This document shows positions 34,738 to 43,701 of a stretch of 64,000 nt of DNA, piece by piece. A program made the translations under genes and the position numbers. Numbering within the stretch: position 1 is the first letter of the stretch; each line of letters starts with the position of its first letter. The notes beneath the pieces were generated by a model. It made no database searches, was not told where the DNA came from, and saw nothing but the letters and a program-made list of their open reading frames with translations. This DNA comes from Burkholderiales bacterium (lineage in GTDB: Bacteria; Pseudomonadota; Gammaproteobacteria; Burkholderiales; Burkholderiaceae_C): NCBI GenBank assembly GCA_016191525.1, contig JACPOK010000033.1, forward strand, positions 62,001 through 126,000, given 5' to 3'.

Positions 34738-35685
34738 TCAGCCCTCCCGCGTGCCGAGCAGGCCCTTGGGCCGGAAGATCAGGATCAGCACCAGGAACAT
34801 GTAGGGCAGGATGGGCGCGATCTGGCTGATCTTCAGTTTCCAGAGCGCGAAGCCGAAGGTGGCGGGGGTGATGTCCAGGCCCACCGTGGCGGCCGCGCCC
34901 ATCAGCGAGTAGTCGATGCCCACCGCGAAGGTCTGGATGATGCCGATCAAAAGCGATGCGACGAAGGCGCCCGAGAGCGAACCCATGCCGCCAACCACCA
35001 CCACCACGAAGATGACCGAGCCCACCGTGGCGGCCATGCCCGGCTCGGTGACGAAGGCGTTGCCGCCGATCACGCCCGCCAGCCCGGCCAGCGCGGCGCC
35101 GCCGCCAAACACCAGCATGAAGACGCGCGGCACGTTGTGGCCCAGCGCCTCCACCGTTTCGGGGTGGGTCAGCGCCGCCTGGATCACCAGGCCGATGCGG
35201 GTGCGGGTGAGCAGCAGCCAGATGGCGATCAGCATCAGCACCGCCACCAGCATCATGAAGCCGCGGTACGCGGGAAACTGCGTGCCGTACAGGGTGAACA
35301 GCGGGCCACCGAGGCCGGCCGGCACGCGGTAGTCGGCCGAGCTGGTGCCCCAGATCAGCTGCACCATCTCAAGGATGATGAACGACAGGCCGAAGGTGAT
35401 CAGCAGTTCGGGCACGTGGCCGAACTTGTGCACGCGGCGCAGGCAGTATTTTTCAAACACGGCGCCCAGCAAGGCCACCAGCAGCGGCGCGACGAACAGC
35501 GCCGGCCAGAAGCCGACCAGCTGCGTGGTGCTGTAGGCGAAATAGGCGCCCAGCATGTAGAAGCTGGCGTGCGCGAAATTGAGCACGCCCATCATGCTGA
35601 AGATCAGCGTGAGGCCGGAGCTCAGCATGAACAGCAGCAGCCCGTAGCTGATGCCGTTCAAAAGGGAGATGGTGAAGAACTCCAT
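34738..35685 (-). CDS. livH: Branched-chain-type ABC permease, LivH-like
   Basis: 315 residues, with about eight hydrophobic segments throughout and the characteristic LivH N-terminus 'LLNGISYGLLLFMLSSGLTL' and 'GVLNFAHASFYMLGAY'. It ends in FRPKGLLG as most LivH/M permeases do. First gene after the intergenic terminator at 35738-35773, so its transcription depends on read-through from livK or on its own promoter in 35686-35737. Confidence 0.92.
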   Translation of the reverse strand: MEFFTISLLNGISYGLLLFMLSSGLTLIFSMMGVLNFAHASFYMLGAYFAYSTTQLVGFWPALFVAPLLVALLGAVFEKYCLRRVHKFGHVPELLITFGLSFIILEMVQLIWGTSSADYRVPAGLGGPLFTLYGTQFPAYRGFMMLVAVLMLIAIWLLLTRTRIGLVIQAALTHPETVEALGHNVPRVFMLVFGGGAALAGLAGVIGGNAFVTEPGMAATVGSVIFVVVVVGGMGSLSGAFVASLLIGIIQTFAVGIDYSLMGAAATVGLDITPATFGFALWKLKISQIAPILPYMFLVLILIFRPKGLLGTREG

Positions 35686-35737
35686 GCGCTAACTCATTCG
35701 TTATCGGTAAAAGCCACTAGGCTTTGGCACGTGGGCG

Positions 35738-35773
35738 AAAAAAAGCCGGGACGGCGAGAGGCAATCCCGGCTT
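35738..35773 (-). terminator. Rho-independent terminator between livK and livH
   Basis: On the minus strand, AAGCCGGGA (35773-35765) pairs perfectly with TCCCGGCTT (35751-35743) over a 13-nt loop and runs into seven T (35744-35738). It sits 15-50 bp after the livK stop and before livH, so it should cap most transcripts after livK and keep the binding protein in excess over the membrane parts. Confidence 0.85.
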
Positions 35774-35787
35774 GGCGTGCGAGGCTC

Positions 35788-37026
35788 TTAGCCGCCCGAG
35801 GGGCGCTTCATCTGGCAGCTGGTGGGCGTGCTGGCCACGTAGGGGTCCATCTGCTTGATCGGAACGAAGGTGTAGCCGGTCTTCTCGACGCTGTATTCGC
35901 CCTTCTTGGCCTTTTGCCACTTGGTGACGAACATGGATTGCTGCAGCTGGTGGTCCGAGGCGCGCATCGTCACTTCGCCGGCGAAGCTCTTGACCGACAG
36001 GCCTTCCATCGCCTTGGCGACAGCCACCGGGTTGGTCGACTTGGCCTTGGCCATGGCGGCGCCCAGCAACTGGATGCCGTTGTAGGTGGCGTAGGTGTAG
36101 TAGTCGTCGTCGAACTTCTTGAAGAAGTCGGCGCCCATCTTGCCCAGCTCGCCGGTGTGGTTGGCGTGGCCGTAGGCGATGACGTAAACCTCGCCCTCGC
36201 CGCCGGCGGCCAGCGCCGTGGGCGTGCCGGTGACGCCGGAGTAGTAGGTGTACATCGGCAGCTTCAGGCCGGCGTCGTTCAGCGCCTTGACGAACAGCGT
36301 CAGGTCGGCGCCCCAGTTGCCGGTGACGATGGAGTCGGCACCGGACTGCTTGATCTTGGCCACGTAGGGCGCGAAGTCCTTGACCTGGCCGATCGGGTGC
36401 AGGTCTTCACCGACGATCTTCACGTCGGGGCGCTTGCGGGCCATGCCCTCCTTGAAATAGCGCGCGACCTGCTGGCCGTGCGAGTAGTTCTGGTTGAGCA
36501 GGTAGACATTCTTGACCTTGGGCTGGTCCTTCATGAAGGTGGTCAGCGCTTCCATCTTCATGGTGGTGTCGGCGTCCAGGCGGAAGTGCCAGTAGTCGCA
36601 CTTCTCGTTGGTCATGGAGGGATCGACGGCCGCGTAGTTCAGGTAGATGACTTCCTTGCCCGGGTTGCGCTCGTTGTGCTTGGCAACGGCGTCCAGGATG
36701 GCCAGGCCGGCGCCGGAGCCGTTGCCCTGCGTGACGTAGCGGAAGCCCTGGTCGATGGCGGCCTTGAGCGTGTTCAGGCTTTCCTGCGGCGAGCCCTTGT
36801 TGTCGAAGCCCACCACCTCGAACTTGACGCCGGCGGGGTTGCCGGCGCCGGAGAAGCGGTCGGCGACGAACTGCCAGCTCTTGAGCTGGTTCTGGCCGAC
36901 GTTGGCGAACGGGCCGGACAGCGGGTCCATGAAGGCGATCTTCACGGTTTCGCCCTTCTGGGCCAACGAGATACCGGACACCGCCATCAGGGCGGATACG
37001 GCGACAACTTTCAGGGCAAATTTCAT
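35788..37026 (-). CDS. livK: Periplasmic binding protein of the Liv-type ABC transporter
   Basis: 412 residues with a signal peptide (cleavage near GISLAQ|K, residue ~23) and the type I periplasmic-binding fold of LivK/leucine-binding proteins (KIAFMDPLSGPFANVG). Two cysteines (~155 and near the C-terminus) could form a disulfide. AAGGAG at 37033-37038 sits 6 nt before the ATG. Neighbouring CoA ligase and beta-oxidation genes suggest a carboxylic-acid rather than amino-acid ligand; Liv-type proteins of this kind are known for aromatic and other organic acids. Confidence 0.9.
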   Translation of the reverse strand: MKFALKVVAVSALMAVSGISLAQKGETVKIAFMDPLSGPFANVGQNQLKSWQFVADRFSGAGNPAGVKFEVVGFDNKGSPQESLNTLKAAIDQGFRYVTQGNGSGAGLAILDAVAKHNERNPGKEVIYLNYAAVDPSMTNEKCDYWHFRLDADTTMKMEALTTFMKDQPKVKNVYLLNQNYSHGQQVARYFKEGMARKRPDVKIVGEDLHPIGQVKDFAPYVAKIKQSGADSIVTGNWGADLTLFVKALNDAGLKLPMYTYYSGVTGTPTALAAGGEGEVYVIAYGHANHTGELGKMGADFFKKFDDDYYTYATYNGIQLLGAAMAKAKSTNPVAVAKAMEGLSVKSFAGEVTMRASDHQLQQSMFVTKWQKAKKGEYSVEKTGYTFVPIKQMDPYVASTPTSCQMKRPSGG

Positions 37027-37150
37027 TGACGTCTCCTTGTGTTGCTAACAGCGGGCAGGGTACAGTTTTTTGTGCACTGCAGCGCTCAGGGATTGCCCCT
37101 AATGGGCGGCTGAATCTATCGCCGATGCGACAGCCGTTCCGCCATGCAGA
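37027..37150 (-). promoter_or_regulatory. livK leader/promoter region
   Basis: 124 bp between the acyl-CoA ligase stop and livK. It holds the AAGGAG box and an A-run (caaaaaac), but no convincing -35/-10 pair or operator by eye. livK may share the ligase transcript. Confidence 0.35.
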
Positions 37151-38779
37151 TCAGGTGCCGGGCAGCTTGTAGTCCTTGAGCATTTCGCGCAGCCGGGTCT
37201 TGAGCATCTTGCCGGTGGCGCCGATGGGAATCGCATCCACGAAGACCACGTCATCGGGGATCTGCCACTTGGCGGTCTTGCCCTCGTAGAACTTGAGCAG
37301 TTCCTCCCGCGAGACTTCCGAACCGGGCTTCCTGACCACGGCGACGATAGGCCTTTCGTCCCACTTGGGGTGCTTCATGCCCACGCAAGCGGCCATGGCC
37401 ACCGCCGGGTGCGCCACGGCGATGTTCTCCACGTCGATCGAGCTGATCCACTCGCCGCCGGACTTGATCACGTCCTTGCTGCGGTCGGTGATCTGCATGT
37501 AGCCCTCGGCATTGATGGTGGCCACGTCGCCGGTGGGGAACCAGCCATTGACCAAGGGGTCGCCGCCCTCGCCCTTGAAGTATTCGCGCACCACCCAGGG
37601 GCCCTTCACGTACAGGTCGCCCGAGGCCGTGCCGTCCCAGGGCAGTTCGCCGCCGTCCTCGGCCACGATCTTCATGTCCACCCCGTAGATCGCCCGGCCC
37701 TGCTTGAGGCGGATCTTCATCTTCTCGGCGGCGGGCAGGTCCAGGTGCTTGTTCTTCAGCGTGCACAGGGTGCCCAGCGGCGACATCTCGGTCATGCCCC
37801 AGGCGTGCAGCACCTCGACGCCGTACTCGTCGTTGAAGGCGGTGATCATGGCGGGCGGGCACGCTGAGCCGCCGATCACGGTGCGCTTGAGGGTGGAAAA
37901 CCGCAGGTTGTTCGGCTTCATGTGGCCCAGCAGCATCTGCCAGACGGTGGGTACGCCGGCGGCATACGTCACCTTCTCGGACTCCAGCAGCTCGTAGATT
38001 GACTTGCCGTCCATGGCCGGGCCGGGGAAGACCAGCTTGGAGCCCACCATCGCGGCCGAATACGGAATGCCCCAGGCGTTGACGTGGAACATCGGCACCA
38101 CCGGCAGGATGGCGTCGCGCGCGGACAGGCACATCACGTCGGGCAGCGCCGCGGCGTAGGCATGCAGCGTGGTGGAGCGATGGCTGTACAGCGCGGCCTT
38201 GGGGTTGCCCGTGGTGCCGCTGGTGTAGCAGATGCTGGAGGCGGAGTTCTCGTCGAACACCGGCCATTCGTATCCGGTGGGCTGCGCGCCGATCCAGGCC
38301 TCGTAGCTCACCAGGTTGGGAACGCCGCTGTCCTGGGGCAGCTTGTCGGCCTCGCACATCGCCACATAGAGCTTGATGCCCGGGCACCTGGCATGCACCG
38401 CCTGCACCAGCGGCAGGAAAGTGGTGTCAAAGCACAGGACCTGGTCTTCCGCATGGTTGGCGATCCAGGCGATCTGGTCGGGATGCAGGCGCGGGTTGAT
38501 GGTGTGCAGCACCCGGCCCGAGCCGCTGACGCCGAAATACAGTTCCAGGTGGCGGTAGCCGTTCCAGGCCAGGGTGGCCACGCGGTCGGAAAACAGCAGG
38601 CCCGTGCCGTCCAGCGCATTGGCCACCTGGCGCGAGCGGCGCGCCACGTCTTTCCAGGTGTAGCGGTGGATGTCGCCCTCCACCCGCCGCGAGACGATTT
38701 CGGCCTCGCCATGGTGGCGCTCGGCGAAGTCGATCAGCGACGAGATCAGAAGGGGTTGGCTTTGCATCAAACCCAGCAT
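37151..38779 (-). CDS. AMP-forming acyl-CoA synthetase (long/medium-chain fatty-acid-CoA ligase family)
   Basis: 542 residues. ATP P-loop YTSGTTGNPK (~190), the 'HAWGMTEMSP' A5 motif, GWFPTGD A7 motif, DRSKDVIKSGGEWIS A8 hinge, and the catalytic Lys in GATGKMLKT near the C-terminus. AAGGAG at 38785-38790 lies 5 nt upstream of the ATG and fixes the start. It would activate the acid imported by the adjacent Liv system and feed the downstream beta-oxidation genes. Substrate chain length cannot be judged here. Confidence 0.92.
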   Translation of the reverse strand: MLGLMQSQPLLISSLIDFAERHHGEAEIVSRRVEGDIHRYTWKDVARRSRQVANALDGTGLLFSDRVATLAWNGYRHLELYFGVSGSGRVLHTINPRLHPDQIAWIANHAEDQVLCFDTTFLPLVQAVHARCPGIKLYVAMCEADKLPQDSGVPNLVSYEAWIGAQPTGYEWPVFDENSASSICYTSGTTGNPKAALYSHRSTTLHAYAAALPDVMCLSARDAILPVVPMFHVNAWGIPYSAAMVGSKLVFPGPAMDGKSIYELLESEKVTYAAGVPTVWQMLLGHMKPNNLRFSTLKRTVIGGSACPPAMITAFNDEYGVEVLHAWGMTEMSPLGTLCTLKNKHLDLPAAEKMKIRLKQGRAIYGVDMKIVAEDGGELPWDGTASGDLYVKGPWVVREYFKGEGGDPLVNGWFPTGDVATINAEGYMQITDRSKDVIKSGGEWISSIDVENIAVAHPAVAMAACVGMKHPKWDERPIVAVVRKPGSEVSREELLKFYEGKTAKWQIPDDVVFVDAIPIGATGKMLKTRLREMLKDYKLPGT

Positions 38780-38933
38780 GGATACTCCTTGGTCATGCGT
38801 GTTGTGGTGAACCGCCCATCCTAGTGTCCCCGGCAGGGCGGCCGGGAGAGAGCTTGCCCTGCCCCGCCGCAAAAAGCAAAAGCTGTCGCCGCGCGGACAG
38901 TTACGATGGCAGCCCGCCCCGGTCCCCCATCCC
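38780..38933. promoter_or_regulatory. Divergent control region: acyl-CoA ligase / Crp-Fnr regulator
   Basis: 154 bp. Contains the ligase ribosome site, an inverted repeat ctgtc-8 bp-gacag (38883-38900), and a TACGAT -10-like hexamer (38902-38907) positioned for a short leader before the GTG start at 38934. The inverted repeat is a candidate site for the divergent regulator itself; it is not a classical FNR or CRP box. Confidence 0.4.
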
Positions 38934-39611
38934 GTGCTCCACGACATCACCCACCCTTCCACCCGCTTCCTGGCGGGGCAGCCCTGGTTCGGCAACCTGC
39001 CGCCCGCCGCACAGGACCGCATCACCGGGCGGGCGTTCACGCTGAGGGCGGCCAAGGGCGAGACGCTGCTGCGCGCGGGCGAGGAAGTGAAAGGCTGGTA
39101 CGCCGTGCTGTCGGGACTGGTGAAGCTGCAGACCCAGTCGGCACAGGGCCGCCTGTCCGTTTTTCTGGGCGTGCCCGGCGGCGAGTGGTTCGGCGAGGGC
39201 TCCGCCATGAAGGCCGAGCCGCGGCGCTATGACGTGGTCGCGCTGCGCGACACCGAGCTGCTGTGCCTGCCGCGGGCGCAATTCGACGAGCTGCGCGCCA
39301 CCAGCCTGGAGTTCAACCAGGCGCTGCTGCTGCAGATGAACATGCGGCTGGCGCAGGCCATGGCCATCATCGAGGCCGGCCGCATCCGCTCGCCCGAACA
39401 GCGGGTGGCGCTGTACCTGAGCCGGCTGTTCTGGCAGGGCCTGCGCAAGCTCAACCTGTCGCAGGAAGAGCTGGGCAACCTGGTGGGCCTGTCGCGCCAG
39501 ACGGTCAACCGGGTGCTCCAGAAGCTCGAGCAGGAAGGGCTTGTCACGCTGGAGTTCGGCCGCGTGGGCATCCTGAGCGACGAGGGGCTGGTGGCCTTCG
39601 TGGGGCAATAG
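38934..39611 (+). CDS. Crp/Fnr-family transcriptional regulator
   Basis: 225 residues starting at GTG. The N-terminal cyclic-nucleotide-binding beta-barrel spans ~20-125; the dimer helix follows (~125-155). The C-terminal winged helix has 'LSQEELGNLVGLSRQTVNRVLQKL', a clear Crp recognition helix. There is no FNR-type cysteine cluster. The cAMP phosphate site is not canonical (GEWFGEGSAM), so the ligand may be another small molecule. Divergent from the acyl-CoA ligase, it is the only candidate regulator next to the transport/beta-oxidation block. Confidence 0.87.
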   Translation: MLHDITHPSTRFLAGQPWFGNLPPAAQDRITGRAFTLRAAKGETLLRAGEEVKGWYAVLSGLVKLQTQSAQGRLSVFLGVPGGEWFGEGSAMKAEPRRYDVVALRDTELLCLPRAQFDELRATSLEFNQALLLQMNMRLAQAMAIIEAGRIRSPEQRVALYLSRLFWQGLRKLNLSQEELGNLVGLSRQTVNRVLQKLEQEGLVTLEFGRVGILSDEGLVAFVGQ

Positions 39612-39652
39612 CTCGTCAATTTCACGAAAGGTAGGGCGAGCACCATTTTGGA

Positions 39653-40072
39653 ATGCTGCCCTTATCGCTCGCCCTCCTCGCCACCGTGGGCCTGCTCATT
39701 TCGATGGGTTTCTTCATGCTGGGCTCGCTGCCCCTGCTGATCCTCAAGCACGACACGCCGCTGGACGCGCGTTTCATCCGCGGGCTGTTCCACTATTACT
39801 ACCGGGCGGTGCTGGTGACTTCCACCGCCGCGACGATCGCCTACGCATTCGCCAAACGCCCGGCTTTCTCGCTGGGCATGTGCGTGGTCGCGGTGCTGGC
39901 CCTCATCGCCCACCGGCTGGTGATCGGCCGCATGGATGCCCTGCGCGGCACCATGACGCCCGAGGATGCGGTGGGCATCCACAGCTTCCGCCGCTGGCAC
40001 GTGGGCGGCATGGCATTCAACGTGCTGCAGCTGGCCACGGTGGCCTACGGGCTGACGGGGCTTTCGCTCTAG
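39653..40072 (+). CDS. Four-TM membrane protein of unknown function
   Basis: 139 residues, four hydrophobic helices (about 5-30, 50-66, 72-90 and 115-135) with short loops. A '[17 protein letters not shown]' segment lies before the last helix. No motif I can assign. Short gap of 41 bp after the Crp/Fnr gene and 40 bp before selO. Cytoplasmic-membrane location is the only firm statement. Confidence 0.65.
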   Translation: MLPLSLALLATVGLLISMGFFMLGSLPLLILKHDTPLDARFIRGLFHYYYRAVLVTSTAATIAYAFAKRPAFSLGMCVVAVLALIAHRLVIGRMDALRGTMTPEDAVGIHSFRRWHVGGMAFNVLQLATVAYGLTGLSL

Positions 40073-40112
40073 CCCGGCCCACGGCCGCCCCGCAAGGCGG
40101 GACAATGCGGGG

Positions 40113-41606
40113 ATGAACAAACCTTCGGAAGCAGGCTTGGGACAGGCCGACCTGGGCCTGGCGTGGGACAACGGCTTTGCCCGCCTGGGCGAGGCGTTCT
40201 ACACGCCGCTGCAGCCCACCCCCCTGCCCTCGCCCTACCTGGTCGGCGCCAATGCCGGGCTGGCGCGCGAGCTCGGCCTGGACGGGGCAACGTTCAGGAG
40301 CCAGGCCGCCGTCGAGGCCTTCACCGGCAACCTGCCCATCGCCGGCACCCAGCCGCTGGCCAGCGTGTATAGCGGCCACCAGTTCGGCGTCTGGGCCGGC
40401 CAGCTGGGCGACGGCCGCGCCATCCTGCTGGGCGAGGCGCAGACGCCCGCCGGCCCGCAGGAATTCCAGCTCAAGGGCAGCGGCCTCACGCCCTATTCGC
40501 GCATGGGCGATGGCCGGGCCGTGCTGCGCTCCAGCATCCGCGAGTTCCTGGGTTCGGAAGCCATGCATGGGCTGGGCATTCCCACCACCCGCGCCTTGTG
40601 CGTGACGGGCTCCGGCGCCCCGGTGCGGCGCGAGGAAGTCGAAACCGCGGCGGTGGTCACGCGCGTGGCGCCCAGCTTCATCCGCTTCGGCCACTTCGAG
40701 CATTTCTCGGCGCGCGAGCAGTACGGCGAGCTGCGCCAGCTGGCGGATTACGTGATCGACCGGTTCTACCCGGCCTGCCGCGGCACGGACCAATTCGCGG
40801 GCAACCCCTACGCCGCCCTGCTCGAGCAGGTGAGCGGGCGCACGGCCGCCATGGTGGCCGCCTGGCAGGCCGTGGGCTTTTGCCACGGCGTGATGAACAC
40901 CGACAACATGAGCATCCTGGGCCTGACCATCGACTATGGGCCGTTCCAGTTCCTGGACGCGTTCGACCCCGGCCACATCTGCAACCACAGCGATGAGCAG
41001 GGCCGCTACGCCTACAACCGCCAGCCCAACGTGGCGTACTGGAACCTGTTCTGCCTGGGCCAGGCGCTGCTGCCGCTGGTGGGCGAGCAGGACCTGGCGC
41101 TGGCCGCGCTGGAGTCGTACAAGGCCGTGTTCCCGCGCGAGCTGGAAGCGCGCATGCGCGCCAAGCTGGGCCTGGCGGAGGCGAAGGAAGGCGACCGCGA
41201 GCTGGTCGAAGCCATCCTGAAGCTCTTGGCCGCGGACAAGGTGGACTACACCATCTTCTGGCGCCGGCTGTCGCGCCACGCCGCGGGCGAGGCAGCCGAC
41301 ACCGTGCGCGACCTGTTCCTGGATCGGGGCGCCTTCGACGCCTGGTTGCTACAATATTCAGAGCGGCTTACGCAGGCTGGGCGCGCTTCAGCGGCCGATT
41401 TGATGCTGAAAACCAACCCGAAATTCGTGCTGCGCAACCACCTGGGCGAGCTGGCCATCCGCGATGCGAAACTAAAAGACTATTCCGGAGTCGATACCTT
41501 GCTCGGCCTCATGCAGTCCCCATTTGAAGAACACCCGGGGCGCGAAGAGTTCGCCGGGTTCCCGCCCGACTGGGCCTCCCACATCGAGATCAGCTGCTCT
41601 TCATGA
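40113..41606 (+). CDS. selO: SelO (YdiU) protein adenylyltransferase
   Basis: 497 residues. Pseudokinase-type signatures '[19 protein letters not shown]', 'ELQLKGSG'-like [13 protein letters not shown], '[12 protein letters not shown]', '[11 protein letters not shown]' and 'DYGPFQFLD' are all present. SelO transfers AMP from ATP to Ser/Thr/Tyr of other proteins and responds to oxidative stress. The C-terminus ends in ...SCSS, with Cys where vertebrate SELENOO has selenocysteine. A repeat copy (41348-41405) encodes part of the C-terminal domain. GACAAT lies 6 nt before ATG. ATGA overlap with msrB. Confidence 0.94.
   Translation: MNKPSEAGLGQADLGLAWDNGFARLGEAFYTPLQPTPLPSPYLVGANAGLARELGLDGATFRSQAAVEAFTGNLPIAGTQPLASVYSGHQFGVWAGQLGDGRAILLGEAQTPAGPQEFQLKGSGLTPYSRMGDGRAVLRSSIREFLGSEAMHGLGIPTTRALCVTGSGAPVRREEVETAAVVTRVAPSFIRFGHFEHFSAREQYGELRQLADYVIDRFYPACRGTDQFAGNPYAALLEQVSGRTAAMVAAWQAVGFCHGVMNTDNMSILGLTIDYGPFQFLDAFDPGHICNHSDEQGRYAYNRQPNVAYWNLFCLGQALLPLVGEQDLALAALESYKAVFPRELEARMRAKLGLAEAKEGDRELVEAILKLLAADKVDYTIFWRRLSRHAAGEAADTVRDLFLDRGAFDAWLLQYSERLTQAGRASAADLMLKTNPKFVLRNHLGELAIRDAKLKDYSGVDTLLGLMQSPFEEHPGREEFAGFPPDWASHIEISCSS
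41348..41405 (+). repeat. Dispersed ~57 bp repeat inside selO
   Basis: gctacaatattcagagcggc then ttacgcaggctgggcgcgct and tcagcggccgatttgat. The AT-rich first part stands out in this GC-rich gene. It aligns closely, block by block, with the ligA copy at 63216 and the copy at 740. Frame preserved. Confidence 0.6.
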
Positions 41607-42013
41607 CCTACCCCACCGAAAAAACCGAAGCCGAGTGGAAAGCCCTGCTGGCCGAAAAGGGCGCCGAGCGCGGCGCCTATGAAGTCACCCGCCATGCCGC
41701 CACCGAACGGCCCTTCACCGGCAAGTACGAAGCGGTGTGGGACGACGGCAGCTACCACTGCATCTGCTGCGGCAACAAGCTGTTCGACTCGGTCACCAAG
41801 TTCGACGCCGGCTGCGGCTGGCCCAGCTTCTCCGAGGCCGTTCCCGGCTCCATCAAGGAAATCGTGGACCGCGCCCACGGCATGACGCGCACCGAGACGG
41901 TCTGCGCGCAATGCGGCGCCCACCTGGGCCACGTGTTTCCGGATGGCCCCACCGACACCGGCCTGCGCTACTGCATGAACTCCGCCTCGCTGGATTTCCA
42001 GAACAAGAAATGA
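41603..42013 (+). CDS. msrB: Peptide-methionine (R)-S-oxide reductase MsrB
   Basis: 136 residues. Zinc cysteines 53/56 (CICC region) and 101/104 (CAQC), substrate-site GCGWPSF, and catalytic Cys124 in RYCMNSASL. Reduces methionine-R-sulfoxide in proteins using thioredoxin. Overlaps selO upstream and yciB downstream by 4 bp each, so translation of the three is coupled. Coupling to SelO, which acts in redox stress through thiol-protein AMPylation, gives a clear oxidative-repair theme. Confidence 0.95.
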   Translation: MTYPTEKTEAEWKALLAEKGAERGAYEVTRHAATERPFTGKYEAVWDDGSYHCICCGNKLFDSVTKFDAGCGWPSFSEAVPGSIKEIVDRAHGMTRTETVCAQCGAHLGHVFPDGPTDTGLRYCMNSASLDFQNKK

Positions 42014-42558
42014 AGCTGCTCCTCGACTTTTTCCCCATCATCGTGTTCTTCGCCGCGTTCAAGCTGGCGGGCATCTACGTGGCCACGGGCGTGGCCATCG
42101 CCGCCACCGTCGCGCAGATCGCCTGGCTGCGCTACAAGACCGGCAAGGTCGAGCCCATGCAATGGGTCAGCCTGGGCGTGATCGTGCTGTTCGGCGGCGC
42201 CACCATCGTGGCGCACAACGACACCTTCATCAAATGGAAGCCCACGGTGCTGTACTGGCTGATGGGCGGCGCGCTGCTTGCCGGCCAGCTGTTCTTCAAG
42301 CGCAACTTGCTCAAGTCGCTGATGGGCGCGCAGATGGAGTTGCCCGATGCCGCCTGGCGCGTGATGAACTGGAGCTGGGTGACCTTTTTCGCCGTGATGG
42401 GGGTGGTCAACCTCTGGGTGGCCTTCAACTTCGACACCGACACCTGGGTCAACTTCAAGCTGTTCGGCGGCCTGGGCCTGATGGCGGTGTTCGTCATCGC
42501 CCAGGCGCTCTACCTCAGCCGCTACATGAAGGCGGACGAGGCGCCCAAGCAGCCGTGA
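42010..42558 (+). CDS. yciB: YciB / inner-membrane septation protein A
   Basis: 182 residues from ATG 42010-42012 in an ATGA overlap with msrB. Five hydrophobic helices, with the N-terminal '[20 protein letters not shown]' and '[13 protein letters not shown]' signatures of YciB/IspZ. Implicated in septation and envelope integrity. Length and motifs are normal. GTGA overlap with the bolA-like gene. Confidence 0.93.
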   Translation: MKLLLDFFPIIVFFAAFKLAGIYVATGVAIAATVAQIAWLRYKTGKVEPMQWVSLGVIVLFGGATIVAHNDTFIKWKPTVLYWLMGGALLAGQLFFKRNLLKSLMGAQMELPDAAWRVMNWSWVTFFAVMGVVNLWVAFNFDTDTWVNFKLFGGLGLMAVFVIAQALYLSRYMKADEAPKQP

Positions 42559-42821
42559 GCACCGGAATCACCGCCGCGGCGCTGGAAAAACGCCTGCAGG
42601 AACACCTTGCGCCCACCTCGCTCGAAGTCATCGATGAAAGCGCTGCCCATGCCGGCCACGCCGGGGCCGACGGCACCGGTGCCGGCACCCATTTCCGGGT
42701 GCGGATTGCCTCGCCGCTGTTCGAGGGCAAGGCCCGCGTGGCGCGGCATCGCCTTGTGTATGATGCGCTGCAAGTTTTCATAGCCCGCGGGCTGCACGCC
42801 CTGGCCATCGAAACACTCTGA
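42555..42821 (+). CDS. bolA: BolA-family protein
   Basis: 88 residues from GTG 42555-42557, overlapping the yciB stop. Contains the class II KH-like core ending in HRLVYDAL and 'GLHALAIETL', the usual C-terminal BolA pattern. No Cys ligand, so Fe-S sharing with a monothiol glutaredoxin would use His residues as in other BolA proteins. Insert 'AHAGHAGADGTGAGTH' is a His/Gly-rich loop. Coupled to yciB. Confidence 0.88.
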   Translation: MSTGITAAALEKRLQEHLAPTSLEVIDESAAHAGHAGADGTGAGTHFRVRIASPLFEGKARVARHRLVYDALQVFIARGLHALAIETL

Positions 42822-42860
42822 CCGTCCTTCTTCCTTCCTGACCCCCCAAGGGACCACCCC

Positions 42861-43640
42861 ATGAAAAAGCACCTCCTCACGGCCCTGGCCGCGGCCACCC
42901 TCTGCATCGCGCTGCCTGCCTCGGCGCAGAACATCGCCATCGTCAACGGCAAGGCCGTGCCCACGGCCCGCTACGACGCGCTGGCGGCGCAGCTGGCCAA
43001 GTCGGGCCGGCCGGTGACGCCGGAAATGTCCGGCCAGCTGAAGGACGAAGTCATTGCCCGCGAGATCTTCATGCAGGAAGCGCAAAAGCGCGGCCTGGAC
43101 GCCAGCGAAGACTTCAGGCAGCAGATGGACCTGGCCCGGCAGACCCTGCTGATCCGCGAGCTGTTCGCCGACTACCAGAAGACCAACCCGGTGACCGAGG
43201 CCGAAATCAAGGCCGAGTACGACAAGTTCGCCGCCGCCAACGGCGGCAAGGAATACCGCGCCCGCCACATCCTGGTGGAAAAGGAAGACGAGGCCAAGGC
43301 CATCATCGCCAGCCTGAAAAAGGGCGGCAAGTTCGACGACATCGCCAAGAAGCAATCCAAGGACCCGGGCTCCGGCGCGAACGGCGGCGACCTCGACTGG
43401 GCCAACGCCTCCAGCTACGTGCCCGAGTTCTCCGGCGCGCTGGTCAAGCTGAACAAGGGCCAGCTGACCGAGACGCCGGTCAAGAGCCAGTTCGGCTACC
43501 ACGTCATCCGCCTGGACGACGTGCGCGAGGCCCAGCTGCCCAAGCTGGAAGAAGTCAAGCCGCAGATCGCCCAGCAACTGCAGCAGGCCAGGCTGGCCAA
43601 GTTCCAGGAAGACCTGCGCGGCAAGGCCAAGGTGGAATAA
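42861..43640 (+). CDS. Periplasmic parvulin-type peptidyl-prolyl isomerase
   Basis: 259 residues. Signal peptide 1-22 (PASAQ), N-terminal SurA/PrsA-like chaperone helices (~25-125), one PpiC parvulin domain (~131-223; RARHILV, GGDLDW, FGYHVI) and a C-terminal Gln/Lys-rich helix. Assists folding of exported proteins. 39 bp after bolA; followed by a palindrome and a strong terminator. Single parvulin domain distinguishes it from SurA. Confidence 0.92.
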   Translation: MKKHLLTALAAATLCIALPASAQNIAIVNGKAVPTARYDALAAQLAKSGRPVTPEMSGQLKDEVIAREIFMQEAQKRGLDASEDFRQQMDLARQTLLIRELFADYQKTNPVTEAEIKAEYDKFAAANGGKEYRARHILVEKEDEAKAIIASLKKGGKFDDIAKKQSKDPGSGANGGDLDWANASSYVPEFSGALVKLNKGQLTETPVKSQFGYHVIRLDDVREAQLPKLEEVKPQIAQQLQQARLAKFQEDLRGKAKVE

Positions 43641-43650
43641 GCGCCTTGTC

Positions 43651-43671
43651 ATCCCGGGCTAGACCCGGGAT
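43651..43671. repeat. REP-like palindrome atcccggg-ctaga-cccgggat
   Basis: Perfect 8-bp arms around a 5-nt centre, followed by ccagagaac. It resembles a dispersed palindrome I recall from several proteobacterial genomes. It precedes the terminator and may protect the mRNA 3' end. Confidence 0.5.
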
Positions 43672-43680
43672 CCAGAGAAC

Positions 43681-43701
43681 GCGGCTTCGGCCGCTTTTTT
43701 T
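43681..43701 (+). terminator. Rho-independent terminator after the PpiC gene
   Basis: GCGGC-TTCG-GCCGC with a very stable UUCG tetraloop, then seven T. It closes the selO-msrB-yciB-bolA-PpiC transcript. The stop of the convergent DUF1624 gene overlaps the T-tract. Confidence 0.88.

Noticed and set aside
33421..37029. 1202-codon open frame on the plus strand opposite the Liv genes
   Set aside because: Antisense shadow. Composition is His/Gln/Ala/Arg-rich with no domain, while the minus strand encodes intact LivK/H/M. High GC makes stop-free complementary frames common here.
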